A stretch of DNA of 64,000 nt from Nocardioides sp. Root190 (GCF_001428565.1 NZ_LMIA01000008.1:119762-183761), one strand, 5' to 3'; positions 47,906-59,708 are shown, counted from the first letter of the stretch. Notes: generated from the letters alone by a model not told the origin. Numbers and translations are program-made.

Positions 47906-50900
47906 ATGACGCTCACCAGCCGCCCGGAGGGACAATTCACCCTGGCGGACCGCTTCGGGAGCCAGCAGGACCAGACGTACCTGACGGCCATCCAGGCACT
48001 GGTCCGGATCCTGCTCGACCAGCGACGCCGTGATGTCGCGCACGGGCTCGACACCGGGGGACTGGTCTCGGGCTATCCGGGGTCGCCGCTGGGTGGTGTC
48101 GACGGTGAGATGGCCAAGCAGTCCGCACTGCTCACCGAGCACCGGGTGGTCCACCGTCCCGGGCTCAACGAGGAGCTCGCGGCCACCGCGCTGTGGGGTG
48201 CGCAGACGGTGACCGAGCTGCCGGGCGCGACGGTCGACGGTGTGTTCGGGATGTGGTTCGGCAAGGCGCCGGGCGTGGACCGGGCGGCCGACGCGCTGCG
48301 GCACGGCAACATCCGGGGGGCGGGTCGCCACGGCGGCGTCCTCGTCGTCGCGGGCGACGACCCCGATGCGGCGTCGACGAACTTCCCGACCGACAGCAAC
48401 GGCATGTTCATCGACTGGGGGATGCCGCTGCTGTTCCCCGGCAACGTGCAGGAGATCCTCGACCTCGGCGCGCACGGCTACGAGCTCTCGCGCCTCAGCG
48501 GACTGTGGATCGGCTTCAAGATGGTCACCGAGACCGCTGACGCCTCCGGTTCGGCCGACGTCGATCCCGACCGGCTGACGTTCGTGCGTCCGGACGTGGC
48601 CGGCAGCGACGGTCAGCCGTTCCAGCCGGTGCTGCGGGTCAACACCCCGGGCGGACCGATGCGGGAGGCCGAGCGCGACCTCGTCGAGGAGCGCAGGACC
48701 ATCGCCGAGGAGTACATCCGGCTCAACCGGCTCAACCCGATCACCGTGGACCCGCAGGGCGCCCGGGTCGGCATCGTGGCGGCAGGCAAGACGTACTACG
48801 ACCTCCTCAAGTCGCTCGCGGAGATGGGTCTCGACGAGACCGTGCTCCACCGGCTCGGTGTGCGACTCAAGCGGGTCGGCGCGCTGTGGCCGGTCAGCGA
48901 CGGCGAGTGGCAGGAGTTCGCCGACGGCCTGGCGCACGTGGTCGTCGTGGAGGAGAAGAAGCCCCTGCTCGAGCGGTTCATCAAGGAGTCCTTGTACGGC
49001 CGGGCCGACGCCCCCCAGGTCATCGGCAAGCGAGGTCCCGACGGTCGCTCCGTGCTGCCCGAGCACGGCGCCCTCACCAGCGACATCCTCACCCGCCGCG
49101 TGGGTCCGGTGCTGCGGGACCTGCTCGGTCCCGACGTCCTGCTCCCCGAGGTGGTCCGGCCGCGGACCATGCTCCCGCTGGTCACCTCGCGCAAGCCGTT
49201 CTTCTGCTCCGGCTGCCCCCACAACCGCTCGCTCATCGCGCCGGAGGGCGCGACCGTGGCTGCCGGCATCGGCTGCCACATCCTGGAGCTCGTCGTGCCG
49301 CGCGAGGAGTACGGCGAGATGGCGGGCTACACGCAGATGGGCGGCGAGGGCTCGCAGTGGGTGGGGATGGCGCCGTTCACCGCGACCCCGCACATCTTCC
49401 AGAACGTCGGCGACGGCACCTTCCACCACAGCGCGAGCCTGGCCCTGCGCTCGGCGGTCGCGGCCGACGTCAACATCACCTACAAGCTGCTCTACAACAG
49501 CGCCGTCGGCATGACCGGCGGGCAGGAGGTCGCTGGTGGCATGAGCGTCCCCGCCCTCACCAAGCTGTTCGAGGCCGAGGGCGTGCGACGCACGATCATC
49601 ACCACCGACGACCCGAAGAAGTACCGCCGGGTCAGGCTCGCGCCGGGCGTCGACGTGTGGCACCGCGACCGGCTGATCGAGGCCCAGGAGGTGCTCGCCA
49701 CCGTCCCCGGTGTGACGGTGTTGCTGCACGACCAGTACTGCGCTGCCGAGAAGAGGCGACTGCGCAAGCGCAAGCAGATGGCCACCCCCACCCAGCGCAT
49801 CGGCGTCAACGAGCGGGTGTGCGAGGGCTGCGGCGACTGCAACGCCAAGTCCCAGTGCCTCTCGGTGCAGCCCCTCGAGACCGAGTTCGGCCGCAAGACC
49901 ACGATCCACCAGTCGTCCTGCAACTTCGACTACTCCTGCGCCGACGGCAACTGCCCGTCCTTCCTCAAGGTCGAGACCAAGGACGCCGTACGCCGCAAGC
50001 GCGACGTCGCCGAGGCGCCGGCCGTCCCCGAGCCGCCGCAGCTCGTCGACCAGCAGCGCTTCAACATCGCCATGACCGGGATCGGGGGCACCGGCGTCGT
50101 CACGATGAGCCAGGTGCTCGCGACCGCGGCCGCGATCGACGGCAAGCTGGTCCGCAACCTCGACCTGACCGGGTCCAGCCAGAAGGCCGGCCCCGTCGTC
50201 TCCCAGCTGCAGGTCTTCACCGACCCGTCCGCCGAGCCCGCGGCGCAGATCGCCGAGGGCGAGACCGACCTGTTCCTCGCCTTCGACCTGCTGACCTCGA
50301 TGGCGCCCAGGAACGTCGCCCTCGCCTCGCCCGGTCGCACCGTCATCGTGGCGTCGACCTCGATCACGCCGACTGCCGACATGGCGGTCGACCCGAGCAT
50401 CGCCTACCCCGACGCCGGTCTGCTGCTCGCCGAGCTCGGCGAGGTGTCACGCGCCGCGGACAACGTCGCCGTCGACCCGAACGCGATCGCCGAGGCGATC
50501 TTCGGCAACCACCTGATGACCAACACAGTGCTCGTCGGTGCGGCCTTCCAGGCCGGTGCGCTCCCGATCTCGGCTGCCTCGATCGAGGCGGCGTTGCGCG
50601 CCAACGGCGCCGCGGCCGAGGCCAACATCAATGCCTTCCGCTGGGGCCGTGCCGCCGTCGCCGAGCCGGAGACGGTCGCTGCACTCGTGCAGGCGAAGAG
50701 GCACGTGCCCGCGGCGACCATCTCGCCCGAGCTGGCCTCGGCGATCGATGCGCTGCCGGCCGGCTCCCGGACGCGTGACCTGCTCGAGGTCCGGGTGCCC
50801 GAGCTCGTGGCCTTCCAGTCCGAGCGTCTCGCGAAGCGCTACGTCGAGCTGGTGCAGCAGGTGGCCCAGGACGAGCTCGGGCAGCACGGCGAGGTCGGCC

Positions 50901-51427
50901 GGCTCACCGAGGCCGTCGCCTTCCAGGCCCACCGGCTGATGGCCTACAAGGACGAGTACGAGGTGTCCCGCCTGCACCTGCTCGAGTCCGCCCGGGAGCG
51001 GGTCGAGGAGGAGTTCGGGGTCGGCGCCAAGGTGTCCTTCTACCTCCACCCGCCGATCCTCAAGGCACTCGGCATCGACCGCAAGATCGTCGTCGGTCCG
51101 TGGTTCCGCCCCGCCTTCGCGCTCCTGGCGTGGCTGAAGTTCCTGCGGGGCACGCGGCTCGACGTCTTCGGGATCGGCCGGGTGCGCCGCGTGGAGCGCG
51201 CGCTCGTCGAGCACTACGTCTCGCTGGCCCGCTCAGCCGGTGCCGCGGTGGATCGGGTGGGTCGTGACGAGCTCGTCGCGCTGCTCGAGCTCGCTGACGG
51301 CGTACGAGGCTATGAGGAGGTCAAGCTCGCCAACGTGGAGGAGTACGCCGACGCGGTGCGCCAGCGCGCGACACTGCTCGGGCTGACGCCGCACCTCGAG
51401 GGTGTGGTCACGTCCGTTGGCGGCTGA
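47906..51427 (+). CDS. indolepyruvate ferredoxin oxidoreductase-like protein (IorA-IorB fusion)
   Basis: A 1173-residue single-chain 2-oxoacid:ferredoxin oxidoreductase that oxidatively decarboxylates a 2-oxo acid to an acyl-CoA. Order: pyrimidine-binding TPP domain with [11 protein letters not shown] (about 54-64), [11 protein letters not shown] (about 434), TPP domain with [11 protein letters not shown] and GDGTFHHSA (about 485-510), a cysteine-rich cluster region [15 protein letters not shown] (about 636) with [14 protein letters not shown], a gamma-type domain from [16 protein letters not shown] (about 725), and a C-terminal DUF6537-like part. ATG with AGAAAGG upstream, 114 nt after the second enolase gene. 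It would convert the 2-oxo acid made by an enolase-type dehydratase; the aryl-pyruvate specificity is only a family label. Its last 20 nt overlap the convergent MFS gene. Confidence 0.9.
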   Translation: MTLTSRPEGQFTLADRFGSQQDQTYLTAIQALVRILLDQRRRDVAHGLDTGGLVSGYPGSPLGGVDGEMAKQSALLTEHRVVHRPGLNEELAATALWGAQTVTELPGATVDGVFGMWFGKAPGVDRAADALRHGNIRGAGRHGGVLVVAGDDPDAASTNFPTDSNGMFIDWGMPLLFPGNVQEILDLGAHGYELSRLSGLWIGFKMVTETADASGSADVDPDRLTFVRPDVAGSDGQPFQPVLRVNTPGGPMREAERDLVEERRTIAEEYIRLNRLNPITVDPQGARVGIVAAGKTYYDLLKSLAEMGLDETVLHRLGVRLKRVGALWPVSDGEWQEFADGLAHVVVVEEKKPLLERFIKESLYGRADAPQVIGKRGPDGRSVLPEHGALTSDILTRRVGPVLRDLLGPDVLLPEVVRPRTMLPLVTSRKPFFCSGCPHNRSLIAPEGATVAAGIGCHILELVVPREEYGEMAGYTQMGGEGSQWVGMAPFTATPHIFQNVGDGTFHHSASLALRSAVAADVNITYKLLYNSAVGMTGGQEVAGGMSVPALTKLFEAEGVRRTIITTDDPKKYRRVRLAPGVDVWHRDRLIEAQEVLATVPGVTVLLHDQYCAAEKRRLRKRKQMATPTQRIGVNERVCEGCGDCNAKSQCLSVQPLETEFGRKTTIHQSSCNFDYSCADGNCPSFLKVETKDAVRRKRDVAEAPAVPEPPQLVDQQRFNIAMTGIGGTGVVTMSQVLATAAAIDGKLVRNLDLTGSSQKAGPVVSQLQVFTDPSAEPAAQIAEGETDLFLAFDLLTSMAPRNVALASPGRTVIVASTSITPTADMAVDPSIAYPDAGLLLAELGEVSRAADNVAVDPNAIAEAIFGNHLMTNTVLVGAAFQAGALPISAASIEAALRANGAAAEANINAFRWGRAAVAEPETVAALVQAKRHVPAATISPELASAIDALPAGSRTRDLLEVRVPELVAFQSERLAKRYVELVQQVAQDELGQHGEVGRLTEAVAFQAHRLMAYKDEYEVSRLHLLESARERVEEEFGVGAKVSFYLHPPILKALGIDRKIVVGPWFRPAFALLAWLKFLRGTRLDVFGIGRVRRVERALVEHYVSLARSAGAAVDRVGRDELVALLELADGVRGYEEVKLANVEEYADAVRQRATLLGLTPHLEGVVTSVGG

Positions 51428-52808
51428 CCCGCTCGCTCCCACCGGTGGTCACGGCGACGGCGGACGCGAGACACAGCGCCGCCAGCGTGAGGGCGGTCCA
51501 GCGGAAGGCGGCTTCGTCGCCGCCGTACGCCTCCACCAGGGCGATGGTGATCGCCGAGCCGATGGCGAAACCGGTGTAGCGCATCAGCTGGTTGAAGCCC
51601 AGGGCGCTGCCGGTCTCGGACCGCGGCACGTGCGGGACCATCAGCATCGGCAGCGAGGAGAAGGTGAAGCCACTGCCGATCCCGCCGATCGCCATCACCA
51701 CCAGTGCCTGCCAGAAGGTGCCGTGGGCGAGGGCGAGCAGCACGAGCGAGGAGGCGAACACCGCGCCACCGAGGGGGAGCAGCACGCGTGGACCGGAACG
51801 GCGCGCGATCCGCAGCGCGACCCGGCTGCCTGCGATGCTGAGGAGTGCGTAGGGCACCAGCACGAGACCGGCGGACGTCGCGCCGCGGTCCAGGCCCCAA
51901 CCGGCGTCGCCGTTGCCCCGCACGAGGAGCACGACCAGCGTCAACAGGGTGTACATCGCCGTCGCGATCATCACGGTGAACAGATGGATGCGCAGGAGAG
52001 CCGGTCGGGCGGCGAGCACGAGGTCCACGAGGGGTTGGCGGCCGCGGCGGGTCAGCCGGATGCTGCGTGCGCCCCACCACAGCAGGAGGGCGACGCCACC
52101 GCCGGCCAGGCCCAGGACCGGCGCCGACGTCCAGCCCCAGGCGGAGCCCTGGCTGACCGCGAGGAGCGCGCCGACCAGACCGAGCCCGACCAGTCCCACG
52201 CCCCACAGGTCGACGGCCTGGGGCTCACCCTCGGCGTCGTGGGGCAGGTGGCGCCACCCGAGCGCGAGGGCGATCGTCACCATGGCGGCACCGGCGAGGT
52301 AGGCGCCGGCGACGCCCGAGACCTCGGCGAGCACGCCGGCCACGGGATAGCCGAGCCCGGCACCCGCGACGGTGGCGACGGACAGCAGCGAGAGGCGGCT
52401 CACCAGTCGCTCACCGGACCACGCGTCGCGGGCCACGGCCAGGGCGAGCGGCGGAATCGCGAGGCCCACACCCTGGAGCGCCCGACCCGCGATCAGGACA
52501 CCCATCCCGGAGACCTGTTCGGCGACGGCGGCGAGCAGGCATCCGAGGAGTACGACGCCGAGGCCACTGAGGACGACGGGGCGCCGCAGTCGGCCGCTGC
52601 CCCAGCGGCCGAGCGCAGGCGTGGCGGCGGCCGCGGCGATGAGGGTCGAGGTCAGGGCCCACTGGGCGGTGGCCAGCGAGACGCCGTGGTCGGCGGCGAT
52701 GCTGGGGACCAGGGGCGCGCCGAGGCTGCTGACGATCGCGGTGACCACGGTGACGGCGGCGAGCGTCGCGAAGAGCCAGCCGTCGCGTCGGTGTCCGTTC
52801 GCTGTCAC
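51408..52808 (-). CDS. MFS transporter (DHA2/EmrB-like)
   Basis: A 466-residue membrane transporter with 12-14 hydrophobic segments. [35 protein letters not shown] is the TM2-TM3 region with the MFS loop motif A, and [25 protein letters not shown] is motif B/C of drug:proton antiporters. The GTG at 52808 is chosen; the open frame continues far upstream, antisense to the next MFS gene, and that part has no protein features. Convergent with, and overlapping by 20 nt, the oxidoreductase gene. Likely efflux of a metabolite or drug. Confidence 0.88.
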   Translation of the reverse strand: MTANGHRRDGWLFATLAAVTVVTAIVSSLGAPLVPSIAADHGVSLATAQWALTSTLIAAAAATPALGRWGSGRLRRPVVLSGLGVVLLGCLLAAVAEQVSGMGVLIAGRALQGVGLAIPPLALAVARDAWSGERLVSRLSLLSVATVAGAGLGYPVAGVLAEVSGVAGAYLAGAAMVTIALALGWRHLPHDAEGEPQAVDLWGVGLVGLGLVGALLAVSQGSAWGWTSAPVLGLAGGGVALLLWWGARSIRLTRRGRQPLVDLVLAARPALLRIHLFTVMIATAMYTLLTLVVLLVRGNGDAGWGLDRGATSAGLVLVPYALLSIAGSRVALRIARRSGPRVLLPLGGAVFASSLVLLALAHGTFWQALVVMAIGGIGSGFTFSSLPMLMVPHVPRSETGSALGFNQLMRYTGFAIGSAITIALVEAYGGDEAAFRWTALTLAALCLASAVAVTTGGSERVSRQRT

Positions 52809-52868
52809 GCCCCACAGTCTGACGGTGGCTGCGGGGAATACCCCGGCGGCCCCGAGCGTTGTGGCCGG

Positions 52869-54251
52869 GTGCCCAATGACTCGCGTCGGATCTCGCTGCT
52901 GCTGGGCCTGCTCTTCGGTCTGACCGGCATGGGCTCTGCTTCTGCTGCGATCGCCGTGCCGCTCCTGGGCGCCGATCTGGAGGTCTCCACCGGAGCTGCG
53001 ACGTGGACGATCACCGTCTACATCCTCGCGCTCGCCGTCACCACCGCGACCTACGGTCGCCTCGCCGACCTCATCGGCATCAGGATCCCCCTCGTCATCG
53101 GAATCTCCCTGATGACGGCAGGCGCGCTGATCGCGGCCTTTGCGCCCACCTTCGACGTCCTCCTCGTGGCGCGCCTGATCCAGGGCGCGGGTGCCGCCGC
53201 CGTACCCACCCTCGGGGTGGTCGCCGTGAGCGCCCGGTACGACGGCGAGATCCGCGGTCTGGCCCTCGGACGCCTGGCCGCGATGGCCGCGGCCGTCACC
53301 TCGCTCGGCCCGCTCGCGGGAGGCCTGGTCGAGGCGGGCTTCGGCTGGCGGGCGGTGCTCGCGCTGCCCGTCCTCGCCCTGCTCGTCGTGCCGTTCATCT
53401 GGAAGGCGCTGACGGCCGAGGGCACCGGAGCCGCGCTCGACATCTTCGGTGCCGTGCTGGTCGCGTTGACCGCAGCGGGCGCCGTGCTGCTCATCCAGTC
53501 CCCGTCGACGGGGGCGGTGATCGCCGTGACCGGCGCGGTCCTGCTGCTGACCGGGATCCCGGCCGTGACCTTCTGGACACGCCGCCGCCCCGACGGCTTC
53601 CTGCCGCTCGACGTGGTGCGCAACCAGACGGTCGTGCGCAGCGCGTTGTCCGCGGCGTCGCTGCCGGCGGCCTGGTTCGCCTCGCTGATCGCGATGCCGG
53701 CCGTCCTGCTGGACCACGGCTGGGAGCCCTACCAGGTCGGCCTGCTGCTGCTTCCGAGCGTGGCGCTGTCGGTCGTCCTGCCCCGGATCGCGGGCGCCGT
53801 GATCGCCGCCTTCGGCCCGGTCCGGGCGATCGGGATCGCCGCTGCGGTGGCGTCCGTGGCGATGCTGATCTGTGCCCTGGGCGCCGAGCTGGCGAACCCG
53901 ACCCTGCTCGCGCTGTCCCTGTTGGTGGTGTGCGCCGCCTTCGGGATCGGTCAGCCGGCGCTGGGCGCGGCGGTCGGGGCAGCGGTCGACGACCACGTGC
54001 GTGGTGTCGCCCTCGGCATCGCGACCCTGGTCTTCATGACCGGCGGCTCGATCGGCTCCGCCGTCGTCGGTGGGCTCAGCGAGTTCGTCGACGAGTCCGG
54101 CAGCCTGATCGTGCTGGCGGTGCTGCCGCTGCTCAGCCTGCTCGTGCTGGCGCCCGAGATGCGCCGGGCGGCAGCAGCGGCCCGGGAGGCCGGGACGCCC
54201 GGCAAAATCAAGGAGGTCCCGGCCGCCGAAGCGGCCGAGACCTCGTCCTGA
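52869..54251 (+). CDS. MFS transporter
   Basis: A 460-residue membrane transporter with about 14 hydrophobic segments. GADLEVSTGAATWTITVYILALAVTTATYGRLADLIGIRIPL contains motif A, VARLIQGAGAAAVPTLGVVAVSARYD motif B/C. The charged C-terminal tail (AAAAAREAGTPGKIKEVPAAEAAETSS) is cytoplasmic. GTG at 52869; divergent from the other MFS gene with a 60-nt gap. The two may share a promoter region; substrates unknown. The upstream open frame from 51402 is antisense noise. Confidence 0.87.
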   Translation: MPNDSRRISLLLGLLFGLTGMGSASAAIAVPLLGADLEVSTGAATWTITVYILALAVTTATYGRLADLIGIRIPLVIGISLMTAGALIAAFAPTFDVLLVARLIQGAGAAAVPTLGVVAVSARYDGEIRGLALGRLAAMAAAVTSLGPLAGGLVEAGFGWRAVLALPVLALLVVPFIWKALTAEGTGAALDIFGAVLVALTAAGAVLLIQSPSTGAVIAVTGAVLLLTGIPAVTFWTRRRPDGFLPLDVVRNQTVVRSALSAASLPAAWFASLIAMPAVLLDHGWEPYQVGLLLLPSVALSVVLPRIAGAVIAAFGPVRAIGIAAAVASVAMLICALGAELANPTLLALSLLVVCAAFGIGQPALGAAVGAAVDDHVRGVALGIATLVFMTGGSIGSAVVGGLSEFVDESGSLIVLAVLPLLSLLVLAPEMRRAAAAAREAGTPGKIKEVPAAEAAETSS

Positions 54252-54252
54252 A

Positions 54253-56157
54253 CTACTTGTTGGCCTTCTTGGCGCGGCTGGTGACCTTGGCGCGCTCGTT
54301 GGCCGAGAGCACGACCTTGCGGATCCGGACCGTCTCCGGGGTGATCTCCACGCACTCGTCCTCGCGGCAGAACTCCAGGCACTGCTCGAGGGACAGCTTC
54401 TTCGGCGGGATGAGCTTCTCGAAGTTGTCGGAGGTGGCGGACCGGATGTTGGTCTGCTGCTTCTCCTTGGTGATGTTGACGTCCATGTCGTCGGCGCGGG
54501 AGTTCTCGCCGACAATCATGCCCTCGTAGACCTCGGTGGCGGGGTCGAGGAACATCGTGCCCCGCTCCTGCAGCGACGTCATGGCGTACGCCGTCGTGGC
54601 ACCCGCACGGTCGGCGACCAGCGAGCCCGACTGGCGCGAGCGGATCTCGCCGGCCCACGGGAAGTAGCCCTCGGAGATCGAGTGCGCGATGCCGGTACCG
54701 CGGGTATCGGTGAGGAACTCGGTGCGGAAGCCGATCAGGCCACGGGCCGGGACGACGAACTCCATCCGGACCCAGCCGGTGCCGTGGTTGGTCATGCCCT
54801 CCATGCGGCCCTTGCGGCCGGCCAGCAGCTCGGTGATCGTGCCGAGGAACTCCTCGGGGGCGTCGATGGTCAGGCGCTCGAACGGCTCGTGGACCTTGCC
54901 GTTGACCTCCTTGGTGACCACCTGCGGCTTGCCGACGGTGAGCTCGTAGCCCTCGCGACGCATCTGCTCGACGAGGATGGCCAGCGCCAGCTCGCCGCGG
55001 CCCTGCACCTCCCAGGCGTCGGGACGCTCGGTCGGCAGGACGCGGAGCGACACGTTGCCGATGAGCTCGGCGTCGAGGCGGTCCTTGACCAGGCGGGCGG
55101 TGACCTTGTGGCCCTTGCCGCCCTTGCCGACCAGCGGGGACGTGTTGGTGCCGATGGTCATCGAGATGGCCGGCTCGTCGACGTGGATGAGCGGCAGCGC
55201 GATCGGGTTCTCCGGGTCGGCCAGGGTCTCGCCGATGGTGATGTCCGGGATGCCCGCGACGGCGACGATGTCGCCGGGGCCGGCCTTCTCGCCGGGCTTG
55301 CGCTCGAGGCCCTCGGTGATGAGGAGCTCGGTGATCTTGACGTTCTTGATCGCACCGTCGCGCTGGATCCAGGCGACCGTCTGGCCCTTCTTCAGGGTGC
55401 CCTGCTTGATGCGGAGCAGCGCCAGACGACCCAGGAACGGCGAGGCGTCGAGGTTGGTCACGTGCGCCTGGAGGGGCGCGCCCTCGTCGTACACGGGGGC
55501 GGGGATGTTCTCGAGGATCGTGCGGAACAGCGGCTCGAGGTCGCTGCCCTCGGGCAGCGTGCCGTTCTCGGGCTTGGTCAGCGAGGCGATGCCGGCCTTG
55601 CCGGAGGCGAACACGACGGGGAAGTCCAGGGCGTCCTGGGCGTGGGTCTCGTCGAGCAGGTCCATGAAGAGCTCGTACGTCTCGTCGACGACCTCGTCGA
55701 TGCGTGCGTCGCCGCGGTCGGTCTTGTTGACGACCAGGATCACCGGCATGTCGGCGTTGAGCGCCTTGCGCAGCACGAAGCGGGTCTGCGGCAGCGGACC
55801 CTCGGAGGCGTCGACCAGCAGCACGATGCCGTCGACCATCGACAGGCCGCGCTCGACCTCGCCACCGAAGTCGGCGTGACCGGGGGTGTCGATGATGTTG
55901 ATGACCATGTCGCCATTGGCCATCTCCTGGGCGGAAGGACCGCGGTAGTGCACCGCGGTGTTCTTCGCGAGGATCGTGATGCCCTTCTCGCGCTCGAGGT
56001 CACCCGAGTCCATCACGCGATCGGCAACACCCTCGGCCTGGTGCGCACTGAAGGCGCCGGCCTGGTGGAGCATCGCGTCGACGAGGGTCGTCTTGCCATG
56101 GTCGACGTGGGCGACGATGGCGACATTGCGGAGATCGGAACGACGAGTCTGGGACAC
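54253..56157 (-). CDS. typA: translational GTPase TypA (BipA)
   Basis: Ribosome-associated GTPase of 634 residues. G1 [15 protein letters not shown], switch [18 protein letters not shown]3 [15 protein letters not shown]4 NKTDR are all present, followed by the EF-G-like domains and the BipA-specific C-terminus with [21 protein letters not shown]. The GTG at 56157 gives the usual length and follows TAGGCT by 8 nt; an ATG 25 codons upstream is possible but adds residues not seen in the family. It acts in ribosome assembly and stress or low-temperature adaptation. Confidence 0.95.
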   Translation of the reverse strand: MSQTRRSDLRNVAIVAHVDHGKTTLVDAMLHQAGAFSAHQAEGVADRVMDSGDLEREKGITILAKNTAVHYRGPSAQEMANGDMVINIIDTPGHADFGGEVERGLSMVDGIVLLVDASEGPLPQTRFVLRKALNADMPVILVVNKTDRGDARIDEVVDETYELFMDLLDETHAQDALDFPVVFASGKAGIASLTKPENGTLPEGSDLEPLFRTILENIPAPVYDEGAPLQAHVTNLDASPFLGRLALLRIKQGTLKKGQTVAWIQRDGAIKNVKITELLITEGLERKPGEKAGPGDIVAVAGIPDITIGETLADPENPIALPLIHVDEPAISMTIGTNTSPLVGKGGKGHKVTARLVKDRLDAELIGNVSLRVLPTERPDAWEVQGRGELALAILVEQMRREGYELTVGKPQVVTKEVNGKVHEPFERLTIDAPEEFLGTITELLAGRKGRMEGMTNHGTGWVRMEFVVPARGLIGFRTEFLTDTRGTGIAHSISEGYFPWAGEIRSRQSGSLVADRAGATTAYAMTSLQERGTMFLDPATEVYEGMIVGENSRADDMDVNITKEKQQTNIRSATSDNFEKLIPPKKLSLEQCLEFCREDECVEITPETVRIRKVVLSANERAKVTSRAKKANK

Positions 56158-56165
56158 GAGGGTCC

Positions 56166-56171
56166 AGCCTA
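56166..56171 (-). promoter_or_regulatory. -10 box (TAGGCT) of typA, near-leaderless
   Basis: Minus strand TAGGCT followed by 8 nt and the GTG at 56157. It supports the shorter typA start. Confidence 0.45.
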
Positions 56172-56233
56172 CTCGGGGCGGACCTCTCGACTCGCATCCT
56201 CGCGCAGCGTGCGACCCCGTGGACTTGCTCATC

Positions 56234-56239
56234 TAGACT
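56234..56239 (+). promoter_or_regulatory. -10 box (TAGACT) of the racemase-like gene, leaderless
   Basis: TAGACT, 6 nt, ATG at 56246; no Shine-Dalgarno. Confidence 0.45.
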
Positions 56240-56245
56240 CGGCCC

Positions 56246-56935
56246 ATGCAGACGATCGGCCTCATCGGCGGTATGTCCTGGGAGAGCAGCGCGGCCTACT
56301 ACGTGGCCCTGAACCAGGGCGTGGAGAAGAGCCTGGGTGGCTTCCACTCAGCCAAGACCGTCCTGGCGTCGGTCGACTTCGCGGAGGTCACCGCCCTCGG
56401 CGACGCCGAGGACTGGGACGGTGTGGCCACCATCCTGCGTGGCGCGGCGGAGTCCGTCGAGCGTGCCGGCGCCGACTTCCTGATGCTCTGCACCACGACC
56501 TTCCACCGCGTCGCCGACCAGGTCCAGGACGCCGTCTCGATCCCGCTGCTGCATCTCGGCGACGTCGTCGCGGAGTCCTGCAAGGAGCAGGGCGTGGAGT
56601 CCGTCGCCCTCCTGGGCACCCGGTTCGCGATGTCGCGCACGTTCTTCACCGACCGGATCGCCAGCCACGGCCTGGAGGTCCTGGTGCCCGATGCCGGCCA
56701 CCACGACGAGCTCAACCGGATCATCTACGACGAGCTCGTGCACGGGAAGGTCCTCGACGACTCCCGCCGCTCGGTCGTCGGCGTGATCAGCGAGCTGTGG
56801 GACGCCGGCGCCGGCGGCGTGATCCTCGGGTGCTCCGAGCTGGAGCTCCTCATCCGCCAGGCCGACTCCGAGATCCCCGTCTTCGGGTGCACCAGCCTGC
56901 ACGTCGCGGCGGCGCTCGACCGCGCCCTGGCCTGA
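56246..56935 (+). CDS. aspartate/glutamate racemase family protein
   Basis: A 229-residue member of the Asp/Glu racemase superfamily. IGLIGGMSWESSAAYY is the YgeA/RacX-like N-terminus. Both catalytic cysteines are present: C82 in LMLCTTTFH and C196 in ILGCSELELL. The Asn that normally follows the first Cys (CNTxH) is Thr here, so the amino acid specificity may differ. Divergent from typA. D-amino acids for peptidoglycan or biofilm signalling are the likely products. Confidence 0.85.
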   Translation: MQTIGLIGGMSWESSAAYYVALNQGVEKSLGGFHSAKTVLASVDFAEVTALGDAEDWDGVATILRGAAESVERAGADFLMLCTTTFHRVADQVQDAVSIPLLHLGDVVAESCKEQGVESVALLGTRFAMSRTFFTDRIASHGLEVLVPDAGHHDELNRIIYDELVHGKVLDDSRRSVVGVISELWDAGAGGVILGCSELELLIRQADSEIPVFGCTSLHVAAALDRALA

Positions 56936-56995
56936 GCCCCGGTCGGACTCCCGGGCCTGTCTCCGGGCCTGTCAGGCGCCCCCGGCCCCGGCGGG

Positions 56996-57736
56996 TCAGA
57001 TGCGGTGGACCTTGTGCTGGGCCGCCTGGGCCCGCGGCTTGATGACCAGCTCGTCGATGTTCACGTGCGGCGGTCGCGTCGCGACCCAGGTGATCGCATC
57101 CGCGACGTCGTCGGCGACCAGCGGGTCCGGCACGCCGGCGTAGACCGCGTCCGCCCGCTCCTGGTCACCCTCGAAGCGCACCAGCGAGAACTCGTCGGTC
57201 CGGACCATGCCGGGCGCCACCTCGCTGATCCGCACCGGCTGGTCGAACAGCTCCAGGCGCAGCGTCTGGGTGACGGCCCTGGTGCCGTGCTTGGCGGCGG
57301 TGTAGCCCGCGCCGCCCTCGTAGGTCAGCCGACCGGCGGTCGAGCCGACGTTGACGATCACCCCGGCGCCGCTGGCCACCAGGGCGGGGAGCAGCGCCCG
57401 GGTCACCTGCATCAGTCCGATCACGTTGACGTCGTACATCCGGCGCCACTCGTCGGGGTCCGCCTCCGCTACGGGCGAGAGACCGAACGCGCCACCGGCG
57501 TTGTTGACGAGCACGTCCAGGCGGGGCCCGACGGCAGCGGCGAGAGCGGCGACCGAGTCGGCGTCGGTGACGTCGCACGGCACCGCACGACCGCCGATCT
57601 CGGCGGCCAGCGCCTCGATCCGGTCGGTACGCCGAGCGGCACAGACGACCTCGTACCCCGCGCGGGCGAGGTGACGGGCAGTGGCGGCGCCGATGCCGCT
57701 GGAAGCTCCGGTGACGACGGCGAGGGGGGAGGCCAT
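56996..57736 (-). CDS. SDR family NAD(P)-dependent oxidoreductase
   Basis: Classical SDR of 246 residues: [18 protein letters not shown] (cofactor), [37 protein letters not shown] (Ser, Tyr, Lys) and [12 protein letters not shown], with a tail [17 protein letters not shown] typical of the YdfG-like group that oxidises serine or 3-hydroxy acids. ATG at 57736 is used; ATG at 57745 adds three residues and is equally possible. Divergent from mshA. Confidence 0.86.
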   Translation of the reverse strand: MASPLAVVTGASSGIGAATARHLARAGYEVVCAARRTDRIEALAAEIGGRAVPCDVTDADSVAALAAAVGPRLDVLVNNAGGAFGLSPVAEADPDEWRRMYDVNVIGLMQVTRALLPALVASGAGVIVNVGSTAGRLTYEGGAGYTAAKHGTRAVTQTLRLELFDQPVRISEVAPGMVRTDEFSLVRFEGDQERADAVYAGVPDPLVADDVADAITWVATRPPHVNIDELVIKPRAQAAQHKVHRI

Positions 57737-57838
57737 GACCACCATTCTTGCTGCAAGGGAATGCCGGGCACACTGGGAGGGTTGAGGCGATCGCCGGGGC
57801 GCGCGCGTCTCCGGACGTTCACGACGCCAGGAGGTGGC

Positions 57839-59122
57839 ATGGAGGAGACTGCGATCGGGCGGGTCGCCATGGTCAGCCTGCACACGTCCCCGCTCGACCA
57901 GCCGGGCACCGGCGACGCCGGCGGGATGAACGTCTACGTCCTCGAGGTGGCCCGTCGGCTGGTCGCCCGCGGCATCGAGGTCGACGTCTTCACCCGGGCC
58001 ACCAGCTCCTCCCTGGACCCCGTGGTGCACACCGAGGACGGCGTGACGGTCCACCACGTGCACGCCGGCCCGTTCGAGGGGCTCAGCAAGGAGCAGCTGC
58101 CCGGTCAGCTGTGCGTCTTCGCCCGTGACGTGCTGCGCACCGAGGCCGCCCACCCGGCCGGCCACTTCGACATCGTGCACTCGCACTACTGGCTCTCCGG
58201 GCAGGTCGGGGCCCTTGCCCGCGACCGCTGGGGCGTGCCGCTGGTCCACTCGATGCACACCATGGCCAAGGTCAAGAACGCCGCGCTCGCCGAGGGCGAC
58301 ACCCCCGAGCCGCTGGCCCGCGAGATCGGCGAGGAGCAGGTGGTCGAGGCCGCCGACGTACTCCTCGCCAACACCGACCTCGAGGCCAAGCAGCTGATCA
58401 ACCTGTACGACGCCGACCCGGGTCGCGTCGAGGTCGTGCACCCCGGCGTGGACACCGAGGTGTTCCGCCCACTCTCGGCCCAGGACCGGGCCCGTGCCCG
58501 TCGCGAGCGGGACCTGCCGCAGGACGCGCTCGTGCTCCTCTTCGCCGGCCGGATCCAGCCGCTCAAGGCCCCCGACGTGCTGCTGCGCGCGGTCGCCGAG
58601 CTCGTGAACCGCCGCCCCGACCTGCGCGGCAGGCTGGTCGTCCCCGTCGTCGGCGGCCCGTCGGGCAGCGGCCTGGAGCGCCCCACCGCGCTCGCCAACC
58701 TCGCGGCTGAGCTCCGCATCGACGACGTCGTCCGTTTCGTGCCGCCGGTGCCCCAGGACCAGCTCGCCGGCTGGTACTCCTCGGCCACCCTGGTCGCCGT
58801 GCCCTCCTACAACGAGTCCTTCGGCCTGGTGGCTGCGGAGGCCCAGGCCAGCGGCGCGCCCGTGGTCGCCGCGGCTGTCGGCGGACTGACGACCGTGGTC
58901 CGCGACGGTCGCAGCGGACTCCTCCTCGACACCCACGACCCGAGCGAGTGGGCGAGTGCCCTCGAGCGGGTCGTCACGGACCCGGCCCTGCGCGACCGCC
59001 TCGCCGCGGGCGCGCTGGTCCAGGCCGAGCAGTTCTCCTGGGAGGCCACCGCCGCCCAGACCCTCGCCGTCTACGAACGCGCACGGTCGCTGATGCGCAA
59101 GGAAGCGGGAGCACTGTCGTGA
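57839..59122 (+). CDS. mshA: D-inositol-3-phosphate glycosyltransferase
   Basis: First committed enzyme of mycothiol synthesis: joins GlcNAc from UDP-GlcNAc to 1L-myo-inositol-1-phosphate. The 427-residue GT-B protein shows [24 protein letters not shown], the diagnostic MshA N-terminal motif, [37 protein letters not shown] and [16 protein letters not shown] with the nucleotide-sugar Glu pair. ATG at 57839 with AGGAGGTGG; a TTG 19 codons upstream after CACACT is a weaker alternative. Mycothiol places the host in the Actinomycetota. Overlaps the YbjN-like gene by 4 nt, as in mycobacterial synteny. Confidence 0.95.
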   Translation: MEETAIGRVAMVSLHTSPLDQPGTGDAGGMNVYVLEVARRLVARGIEVDVFTRATSSSLDPVVHTEDGVTVHHVHAGPFEGLSKEQLPGQLCVFARDVLRTEAAHPAGHFDIVHSHYWLSGQVGALARDRWGVPLVHSMHTMAKVKNAALAEGDTPEPLAREIGEEQVVEAADVLLANTDLEAKQLINLYDADPGRVEVVHPGVDTEVFRPLSAQDRARARRERDLPQDALVLLFAGRIQPLKAPDVLLRAVAELVNRRPDLRGRLVVPVVGGPSGSGLERPTALANLAAELRIDDVVRFVPPVPQDQLAGWYSSATLVAVPSYNESFGLVAAEAQASGAPVVAAAVGGLTTVVRDGRSGLLLDTHDPSEWASALERVVTDPALRDRLAAGALVQAEQFSWEATAAQTLAVYERARSLMRKEAGALS

Positions 59123-59640
59123 CCGACACCGGAGCCTCGCCGACAGGACCGGGGGCCGTCGTACGCGCCTGGCTGGAGGCCAACGAGCTCGAGTTCGAGG
59201 AGACGGCCGAGGGGGTCTTCACCTTCGCGCTCCCCGGCGAGAAGAAGCTCCAGACGCCCGTGCGGGTCGACCTCGGGCCGCACTCGCTGGGCGTGCACGC
59301 GTTCGTGTGCCGCCGCCCCGACGAGGAGTTCGAGCGGGTCTACCGCTGGCTCCTCGAGCGCAACATGAAGATGTACGCCGTCGCGTTCGGCATCGACCAC
59401 CACGGCGACATCTACCTCGACGCCCGGCTGCCGCTGTCCTCGGTCACGACCGACGACCTCGACCGCCTGTTCGGGTCGGTGCTCAGCTATGCCGACTCGT
59501 CCTTCAACACGATTCTCGAGCTCGGCTTCGAGTCCTCGATCCGCAAGGAATGGGCCTGGCGCATCGAGCGGGGCGAGTCGACCGCCAACCTCGATGCGTT
59601 CCGCGGCTGGCTGGAAGCCGATCCCTCCCCGACCGAGTGA
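59119..59640 (+). CDS. YbjN domain-containing protein
   Basis: A 173-residue protein of the YbjN (type III secretion chaperone-like) fold. [89 protein letters not shown] and [20 protein letters not shown] match the mycobacterial Rv0487-like proteins that follow mshA. Biochemical role unknown; conserved linkage suggests a part in redox or envelope physiology. GTG in the 4-nt overlap with mshA. Confidence 0.82.
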   Translation: MTDTGASPTGPGAVVRAWLEANELEFEETAEGVFTFALPGEKKLQTPVRVDLGPHSLGVHAFVCRRPDEEFERVYRWLLERNMKMYAVAFGIDHHGDIYLDARLPLSSVTTDDLDRLFGSVLSYADSSFNTILELGFESSIRKEWAWRIERGESTANLDAFRGWLEADPSPTE

Positions 59641-59671
59641 TCGGTGTCGGCAGCCGGCCCTGGTGCTCGCG

Positions 59672-59708
59672 CTGGTCGAGGAGGTCGCGCAGCGACCGTC
59701 TCGAGACC
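59672..59708. repeat. dispersed intergenic hairpin repeat, inverted copy
   Basis: Read on the minus strand this has the same GGTCTCGAGACG to CTCCTCGACCA pattern as 24-70, with an inner GGTCGC (59683-59688) / GCGACC (59692-59697) stem. It lies between the convergent YbjN-like and regX3 genes. Confidence 0.6.

Noticed and set aside
52809..54515. Upstream extension of the minus-strand MFS gene to a 1035-residue protein
   Set aside because: The added part is antisense to the second MFS gene and typA, and lacks membrane segments; the MFS fold starts at 52808.
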